A DNA stretch of 19,702 bases. It comes from an uncultured bacterium (GTDB lineage Bacteria; Bacillota; Clostridia; Oscillospirales; Oscillospiraceae). Shown one piece after another: positions 13,503 to 19,702 of this stretch (positions are counted from its first letter, which is position 1; every line of letters starts with the position of its first letter). Under the pieces are notes generated by a model that worked only from the letters and a program-made list of their open reading frames with translations, had not been told where the DNA came from and did no database searches. The position numbers were made by a program, and so were the translations under genes. The stretch spans positions 1-19,702 of the forward strand of contig CASECK010000006.1 in NCBI GenBank assembly GCA_949286295.1. The letters are read 5' to 3'.

Positions 13503-14600
13503 ATGACGCAGCAGGACATTCAGGTCTTTCTGGCCGTGGCCCGGGCGGGCAGTATCTCCGCCGCCGCCCAGGCCCTGTACATCACGCAGCCGGCGGTAAG
13601 CCGCCACCTGCGGGGGCTGGAGGAGGAGCTGGGCTGCCCCCTGCTCCGCCGGGGCAGGGGGCAGCGCCGGACGGAGCTCACCGACCAGGGCCGGGACTTT
13701 ATCCGGGTGGCGGAGAAGTGGCAGCTTCTGTGGCAGGAGGCCCGGGAGGTGGCCGGCCGGGACCGGGACCAGATTCTCCACGTGGCGTCGGTGGGCAGCG
13801 TCTGCTCTTATCTCCTCCCGCCGGTGCTCCGGGCCTTTTTGGAGGGGGACCGGGGCAGGGGGCTGACCTTCCACAACTACCACTCCAGGGAGGCCTATGA
13901 GTATGTGGCCCAGGGGCTGGCGGACATCGCCCTCATCTCTGACCATATGTACCATCCCCAGGTGGAGACCCTCCCCGCCCTGCGCTCCGAGATGGTGCTG
14001 CTCACCCGCCCCGGCTGCCCCCTGCCCGGCACAGTCCACCCCGCCATGCTGGACCCGGCCCGGGAGCTGCGTCTGCCCTGGAACCCGGAGTACGACCTGT
14101 GGCACGCCTTCTGGTTCAGCGCGGCGGCGGCCCCCAGAGCGGTCCTGGACCAGATGTCCCTGCTGGAGGAGCTGTTCGGCTGGCAGGAGGGCTGGGCGGA
14201 CAGCTGGGCCATCGCGCCGGCCATGGTGGCCGTGCCCATGGCGCAAAAGCACCGACTGTCCATCCGGCGCCTGGAGAAGGGGCCGCCGGAGGCCATCATC
14301 TACTGCCTGCTCGGCCCGCGGCGGAAGTCCGGGCTGATTCAGGCCTTTTTGTCCTGCCTGACCCAGGAGGTGAACCGCCGGCCGGAGCTGCGCTCCCTGC
14401 TGCCGTTGGCGCGCAAAGGGGCCCGGGGGAGCGACGCTCCGCCGGGCCCCCCGGTCTGGTCTATGCTTACAGGAATATCTTGCTCTCCGCCCGGCGGGCG
14501 GCGTACTGCTCCTCCAGCTCGTGCTGGTGGTACAGGTACCCCTCGTGGTCAAAGTACTTGGCCCCGGTGGGACACTTTTTCACGCAGGCGCAGCACTTGA
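13503..14600 (+). CDS. LysR-family transcriptional regulator with abnormal C-terminal extension
   Basis: This is a LysR-type regulator. The N-terminal winged helix-turn-helix (about 1-60) contains FLAVARAGSISAAAQALYIT and QPAVSRHLRGLEEELG. A linker and an effector-binding domain (about 90-300) follow. The start ATG at 13503 has AAGGGAG at 9 nt. Family members have about 290-310 residues, but this frame has 365. The homologous part appears to end near residue 303 (SLLPLARK). The remaining ~60 residues are Pro/Arg/Gly-rich, pass through the hairpin at 14418-14450 and lie antisense to the end of the EFR1 gene (overlap 14467-14600). A lost stop codon is the simplest reading. The divergent MATE gene is the probable target. 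The effector is unknown. Confidence 0.88.
   Translation: MTQQDIQVFLAVARAGSISAAAQALYITQPAVSRHLRGLEEELGCPLLRRGRGQRRTELTDQGRDFIRVAEKWQLLWQEAREVAGRDRDQILHVASVGSVCSYLLPPVLRAFLEGDRGRGLTFHNYHSREAYEYVAQGLADIALISDHMYHPQVETLPALRSEMVLLTRPGCPLPGTVHPAMLDPARELRLPWNPEYDLWHAFWFSAAAAPRAVLDQMSLLEELFGWQEGWADSWAIAPAMVAVPMAQKHRLSIRRLEKGPPEAIIYCLLGPRRKSGLIQAFLSCLTQEVNRRPELRSLLPLARKGARGSDAPPGPPVWSMLTGISCSPPGGRRTAPPARAGGTGTPRGQSTWPRWDTFSRRRST
14418..14450. terminator. Probable bidirectional terminator hairpin inside the LysR frame end
   Basis: The stem is GGGGCCCGG / CCGGGCCCC, with one G-G mismatch, five further pairs (GGAGC / GCTCC) and a GAC loop. It lies just after the expected end of the LysR gene and before the end of the convergent EFR1 gene. 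U-tracts are poor on both strands. Confidence 0.55.
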
Positions 14601-15300
14601 TGCACTTGCCCACCACCTGGGTCACATCCGCCGGGTCGATGGCCCCCATGGGGCACAGCCGGGCGCACAGGCCGCACCGGACGCACTTGTCCCGGTCTGT
14701 GACCGGCTTTGCCTTCAAAAAGTCCCGGATGGGCTCGCCGTTGTGGTCCCGGGGGGTGTAGTAGGGCCGGATGGGCTGGCAGCCCTCCACCTCCACCGGC
14801 CCGGCCGGCGGGGCGGACAGCCCCTTCACCTTCTGCGCGGTCTCCCGGGCCAGCTGGTCCACCAAGGCCATATCCTCCCCGTCCGGGCGGCCCGCCCCCA
14901 GAATGGTGGAGAAGGAGTGCTCCCCCACAAAGGCCCCGCCGGCCACGGGGCAAAAGCCGTTGGCCGCCATGACGTCGCGCAGCTCGATGAGCCCGTCGTC
15001 AAAGTTGCGGTTGCCGTACAGCACCACCGGTACGGCCAGGGTACCCTCCCCGTGGATGCTGTCCCGGACAAAGGGCAGCATCATGTTGGGCACCCGCCCG
15101 GCGTACACCGGGGTGCCCAGCACGACCAATTCGTCCGCTCCAAAGCGCAGCTCCCGCTCCCGGCCCTTGGGCTGGGTGTAGTCGTGGGCCTGGTACTGCG
15201 CCCCCAGCAGCCCGGCCAGCTGGCTGGCCAGGCGGGTGGCCACTTTCTCCGTGGTCCCTGTGCCGCTGAAATAGACGGCCCAGACAGTTTTAATCTCCAT
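14467..15300 (-). CDS. EFR1-type flavodoxin-ferredoxin fusion protein
   Basis: This 277-residue electron-transfer protein has an N-terminal flavodoxin-like domain (1-160) with the FMN phosphate loop YFSGTGTTEKVA (10-21). A linker and a C-terminal bacterial-type ferredoxin domain with two [4Fe-4S] sites follow: CVRCGLCARLCP (206-217) and CIKCCACVKKCP (233-244). This layout is the EFR1 family (ferrodoxin plus flavodoxin), common in anaerobic Clostridia. It presumably moves electrons between FMN and iron-sulfur centres, but partners are not known. The ATG at 15300 is chosen over the longer frame because GAGGAGG lies 5 nt upstream. The ABM-domain gene ends 52 bp upstream on the same strand, so the two are likely one operon. 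Confidence 0.9.
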   Translation of the reverse strand: MEIKTVWAVYFSGTGTTEKVATRLASQLAGLLGAQYQAHDYTQPKGRERELRFGADELVVLGTPVYAGRVPNMMLPFVRDSIHGEGTLAVPVVLYGNRNFDDGLIELRDVMAANGFCPVAGGAFVGEHSFSTILGAGRPDGEDMALVDQLARETAQKVKGLSAPPAGPVEVEGCQPIRPYYTPRDHNGEPIRDFLKAKPVTDRDKCVRCGLCARLCPMGAIDPADVTQVVGKCIKCCACVKKCPTGAKYFDHEGYLYHQHELEEQYAARRAESKIFL

Positions 15301-15352
15301 CGTATCCTCCTCTTTTCTTTCCCGTTTGGCTCTCACGGCCCCTCCGGCCGTA

Positions 15353-15643
15353 TCACAGCTCGTGGCACTCCAGGGCGGTCTGCCGGACATACTGTTCCTT
15401 GAGCCGGGGCAGAGCGGCCATATGGGGCTGGCCCATGTGGACCTGCTGGTCCTCCCGGCTGTCCCACAGCTCGGCCAGCAGCAGCACGTCCGGGTCGTCC
15501 ACATCCCGGAAGTAATCGTACTGGCGGCAGCCCTTCTCGGCCAGCACCGCCTGGCGCAGGCCCGCGCCGGCCACAGCGGACAAAAAGTCCTCCCGCATCC
15601 CGGGCTTCATCTCGTAGCGCACATAGACTCTGTACAAGACCAT
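15353..15643 (-). CDS. Antibiotic biosynthesis monooxygenase (ABM) domain protein
   Basis: This 96-residue single-domain protein has the dimeric ferredoxin-like ABM fold: VYVRYEMKPGMREDFLSAV near the N-terminus, then GCRQYDYFRDVDDPDVLLLAELWDS and a helix starting VHMGQPHMAALPRL. Members include quinol monooxygenases (YgiN) and heme-degrading proteins, but many have no known substrate. The start is ambiguous. The ATG at 15643 has GGGAGGGA almost touching it, while the TTG two codons later (15637) would have that site at an ideal 8 nt. The longer frame upstream (to 15733) has no ribosome binding site and overlaps ruvX flanking DNA. It is probably cotranscribed with the EFR1 gene, perhaps also from ruvX. 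Confidence 0.8.
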   Translation of the reverse strand: MVLYRVYVRYEMKPGMREDFLSAVAGAGLRQAVLAEKGCRQYDYFRDVDDPDVLLLAELWDSREDQQVHMGQPHMAALPRLKEQYVRQTALECHEL

Positions 15644-15742
15644 TCCCTCCCGTTGTTTCCTGCCGTGGCGCAACCCCCATCCGCCCTTGGCAAATCCCCG
15701 GTCAAGCCGGGACCTTGCAGCCCGGGCCCCCAAGGCCGCGCC

Positions 15743-16162
15743 CTATCCCCGCAGGCGCTTATAGTCCAGATATCCCTCTAAAATCAGGCTGGCCGCCACC
15801 GCGTCCACGGTCTTTTTCCGCTTTTTGGCGTTTTTTCCCGCTTCCAACAGGATGCGGTGGGCGTCCACGGTGGTCCTCCGCTCGTCCCACAAAACAGGCC
15901 GCAGGCCGGTGGCCCGCTCCACCTGGGCGGCAAACTCCCGATACAGCTGGGCCCGGGGACCCTCGCTGCCGTCCATATTCCGGGGGAAGCCCATGACAAG
16001 CTCCTCCACCCGGTGCTCCCGGACCAGCCGGGCCAGCTCTGCCAGCACCACCTCCGCCTTCCGGCTGTGGATGGTGCTGGCGCTCCCGGCCAGCAGGCCG
16101 GTGGGGTCTGACAGGGCCACGCCGGTGTGGGCGTCGCCGTAATCGATGGCCATGACCCGCAT
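15743..16162 (-). CDS. ruvX: RuvX/YqgF-family Holliday junction resolvase
   Basis: This 139-residue RNase H-fold nuclease is implicated in Holliday junction resolution and in 16S rRNA 5' processing in other bacteria. Seen: AIDYGDAHTGVALSD (5-19) with the metal-binding D7, the segment VMGFPRNMDGSEG (56-68), WDERRTTVDAH (92-102) and the C-terminal acidic residue D120 in TVDAVAAS. Length is normal. The ATG at 16162 has AAGGAGG 7 nt upstream. It is divergent from the pyruvate-kinase-like gene. Confidence 0.94.
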   Translation of the reverse strand: MRVMAIDYGDAHTGVALSDPTGLLAGSASTIHSRKAEVVLAELARLVREHRVEELVMGFPRNMDGSEGPRAQLYREFAAQVERATGLRPVLWDERRTTVDAHRILLEAGKNAKKRKKTVDAVAASLILEGYLDYKRLRG

Positions 16163-16190
16163 AGGCGCCCTCCTTTCGCTCTTCCCCCTC

Positions 16191-16219
16191 ACTATACAGG
16201 AAATCCCGGGGAAATACAA
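16191..16219 (-). promoter_or_regulatory. Promoter for ruvX
   Basis: On the minus strand TTGTAT (16214-16219) and TATAGT (16191-16196) are 17 bp apart, starting about 30 bp from the ruvX start codon. Confidence 0.72.
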
Positions 16220-16231
16220 CCCTCTTTCCCA

Positions 16232-16260
16232 TTGACTTCCTGCAAAAAACCTCCCATAAT
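16232..16260 (+). promoter_or_regulatory. Promoter for the pyruvate-kinase-like/oxidoreductase pair
   Basis: TTGACT (16232-16237) and CATAAT (16255-16260) are 17 bp apart on the plus strand, 36 bp before the gene start. It lies back to back with the ruvX promoter. Confidence 0.72.
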
Positions 16261-16295
16261 AAAAAAGACCAGCGGGTCCAGGGAGGAGCGCAGAG

Positions 16296-17297
16296 ATGGA
16301 GTTTTACGCAACCTTAGGCGCCAGCTGCGCCAGTCCCGGCGTGCTGGACGGACTATTCCGCGCCGGCATGACGGGGGCGCGGCTGAATTTGTCCCACACC
16401 AGTCTTGCGCGCTGCCGCGCCCTGCTCCAGGAGGCCTATTGGCCCGCCGCCCGGCGGGCGGGCCGCCCCGGCGCCCACCTGATTTTGGATATGCAGGGGC
16501 CAGAGCTGCGCACCGGCCCCCTGCCCACCCCCCTCAGCCTCCGGGAGGGGGAGCAGCTGCTCTTAGGCCGGGGCGGCGTCCCCGTCCCTCAGGCGGTGCT
16601 GGAGGCGGCCGGGCCGGACCAGCAGCTGTCCATCGACGACAGCGCCATTCTCCTCCAGGTACGCCGCCCGGTGCCGGGGGGCCTGCTGTGCCAGGTGCTC
16701 CGGGGCGGGACGCTCCGCGGCTGGAAGAGCTTGGCCCTGCTGGGCGCAGAGGTGGACGCCCCCGTCCTCACCCCCTCTGACTTGGACAACCTGTCCCTGG
16801 CCGGGCAGGCCGGCGTCACCCACATCCTCCAGCCCTTTGTCCGGGGCCGCCGGGACCTGGAGGTTCTCAGGCAGACTCTGGACAGTCTGGGGCTGCGGCA
16901 GGTCCAAATCATCGCCAAGATTGAAAGCCCGCGGGGGGTGGAGCGCCTGGAGGAGATTCTGCCGGCGGCCAACCAAATCTGCATCGCCCGGGGGGACCTG
17001 GGCAACGCCATCCCCCTGTGGAAGCTGCCCGGCCTGCAGAAGGACATCGCCCGGCGCTGCCGGGCGCAAAACAAGCCCTTCTGCCTGGTGACTCAGCTGC
17101 TGTGGTCCATGGAGCAGCGGCCCGTCCCCACCCGGGCGGAAGTGTGCGATATCTACAACGGCGTGCTGGACGGCGCGTCCTCCCTGATGCTCACCGGAGA
17201 GACCGCCGCCGGCGCCTGGCCGGTGCAGGCCATGGACTACCTGGTCCGCACCGCCCGGGAGGCGATGGCGGAGCTGGCCGCGGGAGAGAAGGAGTGA
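16296..17297 (+). CDS. Short pyruvate-kinase-like protein lacking the C-terminal domain
   Basis: This 333-residue protein is clearly related to pyruvate kinase (usually ~470 or more residues). The barrel is recognisable: GARLNLSH (27-34, Arg 29 and Asn 31), LILDMQGPELRTG (62-74), IIAKIE (205-210, catalytic Lys 208 and metal-binding Glu 210), ARGDLG (231-236, Asp 234), TQ (266), PTRAE (278-282) and GETAAGAWP (301-309). A shortened B domain (about 75-155) is present. The allosteric C-domain is absent: the protein ends where the barrel ends. In LDTKGPE the Thr-Lys is Met-Gln here. Whether it acts on phosphoenolpyruvate/ADP is uncertain. The ATG at 16296 has GGAGG at 9-10 nt. The next gene begins 5 bp after its stop. 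Confidence 0.82.
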   Translation: MEFYATLGASCASPGVLDGLFRAGMTGARLNLSHTSLARCRALLQEAYWPAARRAGRPGAHLILDMQGPELRTGPLPTPLSLREGEQLLLGRGGVPVPQAVLEAAGPDQQLSIDDSAILLQVRRPVPGGLLCQVLRGGTLRGWKSLALLGAEVDAPVLTPSDLDNLSLAGQAGVTHILQPFVRGRRDLEVLRQTLDSLGLRQVQIIAKIESPRGVERLEEILPAANQICIARGDLGNAIPLWKLPGLQKDIARRCRAQNKPFCLVTQLLWSMEQRPVPTRAEVCDIYNGVLDGASSLMLTGETAAGAWPVQAMDYLVRTAREAMAELAAGEKE

Positions 17298-17302
17298 TTG
17301 TC

Positions 17303-17893
17303 GTGGAGCAAATTCTGTATGTAAACGCCTGTATGCGCGGGGAGCAGTCCCGCACCGCCGGGCTGTGCCGCGCCTTTTTAGAGGCCTATGCCGCCGGACA
17401 CCCGGAGGCGGATATCCGCCTCCGGGACCTGACCGGGGCCAGCCTGCCCGTTCTCACCGGCCCCCTGACCCGGCAGCGGGACGAGCTGGCCGCTCAGGGG
17501 GCGGACCACCCCCTCCTCGCCCCCGCCAGGGAGGTGGCCGGCGCCGGGCTCATCCTCATGGGCGCGCCCTACTGGGACCTGACCTGTCCCGCCGCCCTGA
17601 AGGTCTATCTGGAGTGGGCCTCCACGCTGGGAATCACCTTCCGCTATGAAAAAGACGGGCGGCAGGTGGGCATGAGCCGGGCCCGGCACCTGGTATACAT
17701 CACCACCGCCGGCGGACCGGCCGCCGGGCAAAATCTGGGCTATGACTATCTCCGGGCCTGGGCCGCCATGGTGGGAATCCCCGCCACCCACTGCGTCCTG
17801 GCGGAAAATCTGGATGTGCGGGGGGCCGGCGTGGAGGACATCCTGTCCCGGGCCAGCGCCCAGGCCGCCGCCCTGGCCCGGAGCCTGCCCTGA
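17303..17893 (+). CDS. Flavodoxin-fold NAD(P)H oxidoreductase (azoreductase-like)
   Basis: This 196-residue protein has the flavodoxin-like fold 2 of FMN-dependent NADH-azoreductases and NQO-type oxidoreductases. Visible: ILYVNACMRGEQSRTAGLC at the N-terminus (phosphate-binding position), then LILMGAPYWDLTCPAALKVYLEW, matching the family P-Y-W-x(2,4)-PA-x-LK-x-Y pattern. VYITTAGGP follows further on. It would reduce quinones, azo or nitro compounds using FMN. GTG at 17303 is taken as start because AAGGAG (17289-17294), inside the last codons of the upstream gene, lies 8 nt before it. GTG at 17294 is in frame but lacks such spacing. It is coupled to the pyruvate-kinase-like gene. Confidence 0.87.
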   Translation: MEQILYVNACMRGEQSRTAGLCRAFLEAYAAGHPEADIRLRDLTGASLPVLTGPLTRQRDELAAQGADHPLLAPAREVAGAGLILMGAPYWDLTCPAALKVYLEWASTLGITFRYEKDGRQVGMSRARHLVYITTAGGPAAGQNLGYDYLRAWAAMVGIPATHCVLAENLDVRGAGVEDILSRASAQAAALARSLP

Positions 17894-17914
17894 GCGCAGC
17901 CGGGCGCTTCCGGC

Positions 17915-17943
17915 TTGTTTGCCGCCGGAAAAGCTGATATACT
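17915..17943 (+). promoter_or_regulatory. Promoter for polA
   Basis: TTGTTT (17915-17920) and TATACT (17938-17943) are 17 bp apart, about 70 bp before the polA start. An inverted repeat TTCCGGC/GCCGGAA (from 17908) overlaps the -35 box and might act as a weak terminator of the preceding operon. Confidence 0.7.
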
Positions 17944-18013
17944 ATGGTTCCACATTTATCGCCCACCACCCATTGCGCCCGGTCCCGCGCCGGCGACAGG
18001 AGGACAGACTGAT

Positions 18014-19702
18014 ATGAAAACGCTGATGGTTCTGGACGGAAATTCCATTGTCAACCGCGCCTTTTACGGGGTCAGCCAGAACCTGACCACCCGGGACGGC
18101 CAGCCCACCAACGCCGTCTACGGCTTTCTGAACATCCTCAACAAGCTGCTGGAGGAGACCGGCCCCGACGCCCTGTGCGTCGCCTTTGACCGCAAGGCCC
18201 CCACCTTCCGGCACCTGGCCTATGCCGGCTACAAGGCCCAGCGCAAGGGGATGCCGGACGAGCTGGCCAGCCAGATGCCCATTTTAAAGCGGGTGCTGGC
18301 CGCCATGAACATCCCCATGTACGAGCTGGACGGCTGGGAGGCCGACGACCTGATTGGCACCATCTCCAAGCGGGACGCCGCCGCCGGCTGGCAGACCGTC
18401 ATCGTCACCGGGGACAAGGACTCCCTGCAGCTCATCACCGGGGACACCACCGTCAAGCTGGTGTCCACCCGCATGGGCCGCACCACCACCCGGGACATGA
18501 CTCCCGAGTCCTTTCAGGCGGAGTATGGCTTTGCGCCCCTCCACATCATCGACCTGAAGGCCCTCATGGGGGATTCCAGCGACAACATCCCCGGGGTCAG
18601 GGGCGTGGGGGAGAAGACCGCCATGGCCCTTATCCAGCGCTACGGCTCGGTGGACGCGCTGTACGCCGCCCTGCCCGGCATTGAGATGGCCCCCGGCCAG
18701 AGCGCCAAGCCCGGCGTGGTGAAAAAGCTGTCCGAGGGGGAGCGGGAGGCCCGGATGTCCTATGACCTGGCCACCATCCGCACCGACGCCCCCATCGACT
18801 TTGCCCCGGAGGCCAACCTGCGCCGCCCGGCGGACAACAACGCCCTGTATCAGCTGTTTCTGGAGCTGGAATTTACCAAGCTCATTGAGAAATACCACCT
18901 CACCGCCCCCCAGGGGAAGGCCAGGCAGGAAGAGCAGTTTACCGGCAGCTGCACCAGCGAGGCTGTGACGGAGCGGGCCCGGGCGGAGGCGCTGCTGGCC
19001 CTCTGGCGGACCTGTGACAGCGTGGATGTGCTGGCCCTGCCCTCCCTGGACGTGGTGGTGGTGGAGCACTGTGAGAGCGAGAGCGACAGCCACGCCGCCA
19101 TCCTGATGGCAGACAGGCTGGAGGGGTACCACGACATTCTGCGCGCCCTCATGGCCCCCGGCATCCAAAAGAACACCCACGACGTGAAAAGCCTGCTGTC
19201 CCGGCTGCTGGCCGAGGGCATTGAGGGGGGCGGCTTCGTCTTTGATACCGCCATCGCCGGCTATCTGCTGTCCCCCACCGACGGCAGCTATGAGCTGGAG
19301 ACGCTGGGAATGCGGTGGTTCAACCACGAGTTCCCCAAGGCCAGGGACACCTATCTGGCCCCCGGCGCCTTTACTCCCTTAGGGGACCAGGTGGCGGTGG
19401 TGGGCGCTTTTCTGTCCCACTGCGCCCTCATCGGGGCGCTGAAGGAGGCCATGGCCCCCCGGCTGGAGGAGCTGGGGATGCACCAGCTCTATTACGGCAT
19501 CGAGCTGCCCCTGTGCCCCGTGCTGGCCGAGATGGAGGCGGCCGGGATGCTGGTGGACCGGGCCACCCTGGCTTCCTTTGGGGAGATGCTGGACGGGCGC
19601 ATCCGGGCCGGCGAGGCCCTCATTTACGAACTGGCGGGGGAGCAGTTCAACATCAACTCCACCCAGCAGTTTGGACGCATCCTCTTTGACAAGCTGGGCC
19701 TG
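18014..19702 (+). CDS. polA: DNA polymerase I, 5' part (cut by window end)
   Basis: The frame is open from the ATG at 18014 to the last base, 563 codons, with AGGAGG (17998-18003) 10 nt upstream. The first ~290 residues are the 5'-3' exonuclease: LDGNSIVNRAFYG, FDRKAPTFRH, ELDGWEADDLIGT, TGDKDSLQL, KALMGDSSDNIPGVRGVGEKTA with the metal-binding aspartates intact. Residues ~310-460 are the 3'-5' exonuclease fold. HDVKSLL and FDTAIAGYLL are visible, but the first DxE acidic motif is absent: DVLALPSLDVVVVEH stands in its place. Proofreading is therefore probably lost, as in Bacillus and Thermus enzymes. The end is the start of the polymerase domain (FNINSTQQFGRILFDKLGL). The enzyme fills gaps in repair and removes RNA primers. 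Confidence 0.96.
   Translation, partial: MKTLMVLDGNSIVNRAFYGVSQNLTTRDGQPTNAVYGFLNILNKLLEETGPDALCVAFDRKAPTFRHLAYAGYKAQRKGMPDELASQMPILKRVLAAMNIPMYELDGWEADDLIGTISKRDAAAGWQTVIVTGDKDSLQLITGDTTVKLVSTRMGRTTTRDMTPESFQAEYGFAPLHIIDLKALMGDSSDNIPGVRGVGEKTAMALIQRYGSVDALYAALPGIEMAPGQSAKPGVVKKLSEGEREARMSYDLATIRTDAPIDFAPEANLRRPADNNALYQLFLELEFTKLIEKYHLTAPQGKARQEEQFTGSCTSEAVTERARAEALLALWRTCDSVDVLALPSLDVVVVEHCESESDSHAAILMADRLEGYHDILRALMAPGIQKNTHDVKSLLSRLLAEGIEGGGFVFDTAIAGYLLSPTDGSYELETLGMRWFNHEFPKARDTYLAPGAFTPLGDQVAVVGAFLSHCALIGALKEAMAPRLEELGMHQLYYGIELPLCPVLAEMEAAGMLVDRATLASFGEMLDGRIRAGEALIYELAGEQFNINSTQQFGRILFDKLGL

Noticed and set aside
11994..14552. Single 852-codon minus-strand frame joining the MATE gene to antisense of LysR
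   Set aside because: The part beyond 13391 is the antisense of LysR and crosses two good promoters. The MATE start at 13391 has a clear ribosome binding site.
15644..15742. Separate promoter or terminator between ruvX and the ABM gene
   Set aside because: Only a 5-bp CCCGG/CCGGG stem and a TTGACC without a usable -10 box were found.

Overview
The window is GC-rich, with strong Shine-Dalgarno sites (AGGAGG class), Gram-positive style promoters and a gene set typical of anaerobic Clostridia. These include a SAM-I riboswitch on metK, a 3-hydroxybutyryl-CoA dehydrogenase, an EFR1-type flavodoxin-ferredoxin protein and a DNA polymerase I whose proofreading motif looks degraded. I infer a gut-type member of the Oscillospiraceae (Flavonifractor/Oscillibacter-like). 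That placement rests on general likeness, not on a search. No plasmid or phage structural genes, tRNA, rRNA or CRISPR array were seen.

Left block (1-5248), all on the minus strand: ahcY, greA, hbd, a GNAT acetyltransferase and metK. MetK makes SAM and AhcY removes the SAH left after methylation, so two steps of the activated methyl cycle lie 3 kb apart. metK has its own promoter, a full SAM-I aptamer and an intrinsic terminator. hbd ends in a strong terminator, and a copy of an intergenic repeat separates it from the GNAT gene.

Middle block (5249-8980): a rhomboid-like membrane protein with a C-terminal zinc ribbon (plus strand) converges on a small conserved protein of unknown role and a COG2509-type FAD oxidoreductase that starts at TTG (both minus). 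Upstream of the oxidoreductase lie three consecutive perfect hairpins and then two tandem copies of the ~110-bp repeat also found near 2030-2144. The hairpin arms of these copies differ by paired substitutions.

Accessory-looking block (9050-12049, plus strand): an extended -10 promoter, an ECF-like sigma factor, a translationally coupled single-pass membrane protein (probable anti-sigma or sensor), a strong terminator, and a lone tyrosine recombinase preceded by inverted repeats. The 3' end of the recombinase overlaps that of a convergent MATE exporter.

Right block (11994-19702): the MATE gene and a LysR regulator diverge from a 111-bp region in which the two -35 boxes occupy almost the same bases. 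The LysR frame runs past its expected end, through a hairpin and into the convergent EFR1 gene. Next come an ABM-domain protein, ruvX, a short pyruvate-kinase-like protein paired with a flavodoxin-fold NAD(P)H oxidoreductase, and the first 563 codons of polA, cut by the window end.

Most genes here are ordinary housekeeping genes. The best candidates for something less described are the ~110-bp hairpin repeat family, the rhomboid-zinc ribbon protein, the minimal pyruvate-kinase-like/oxidoreductase pair, and the sigma/membrane-protein pair beside a solitary integrase.
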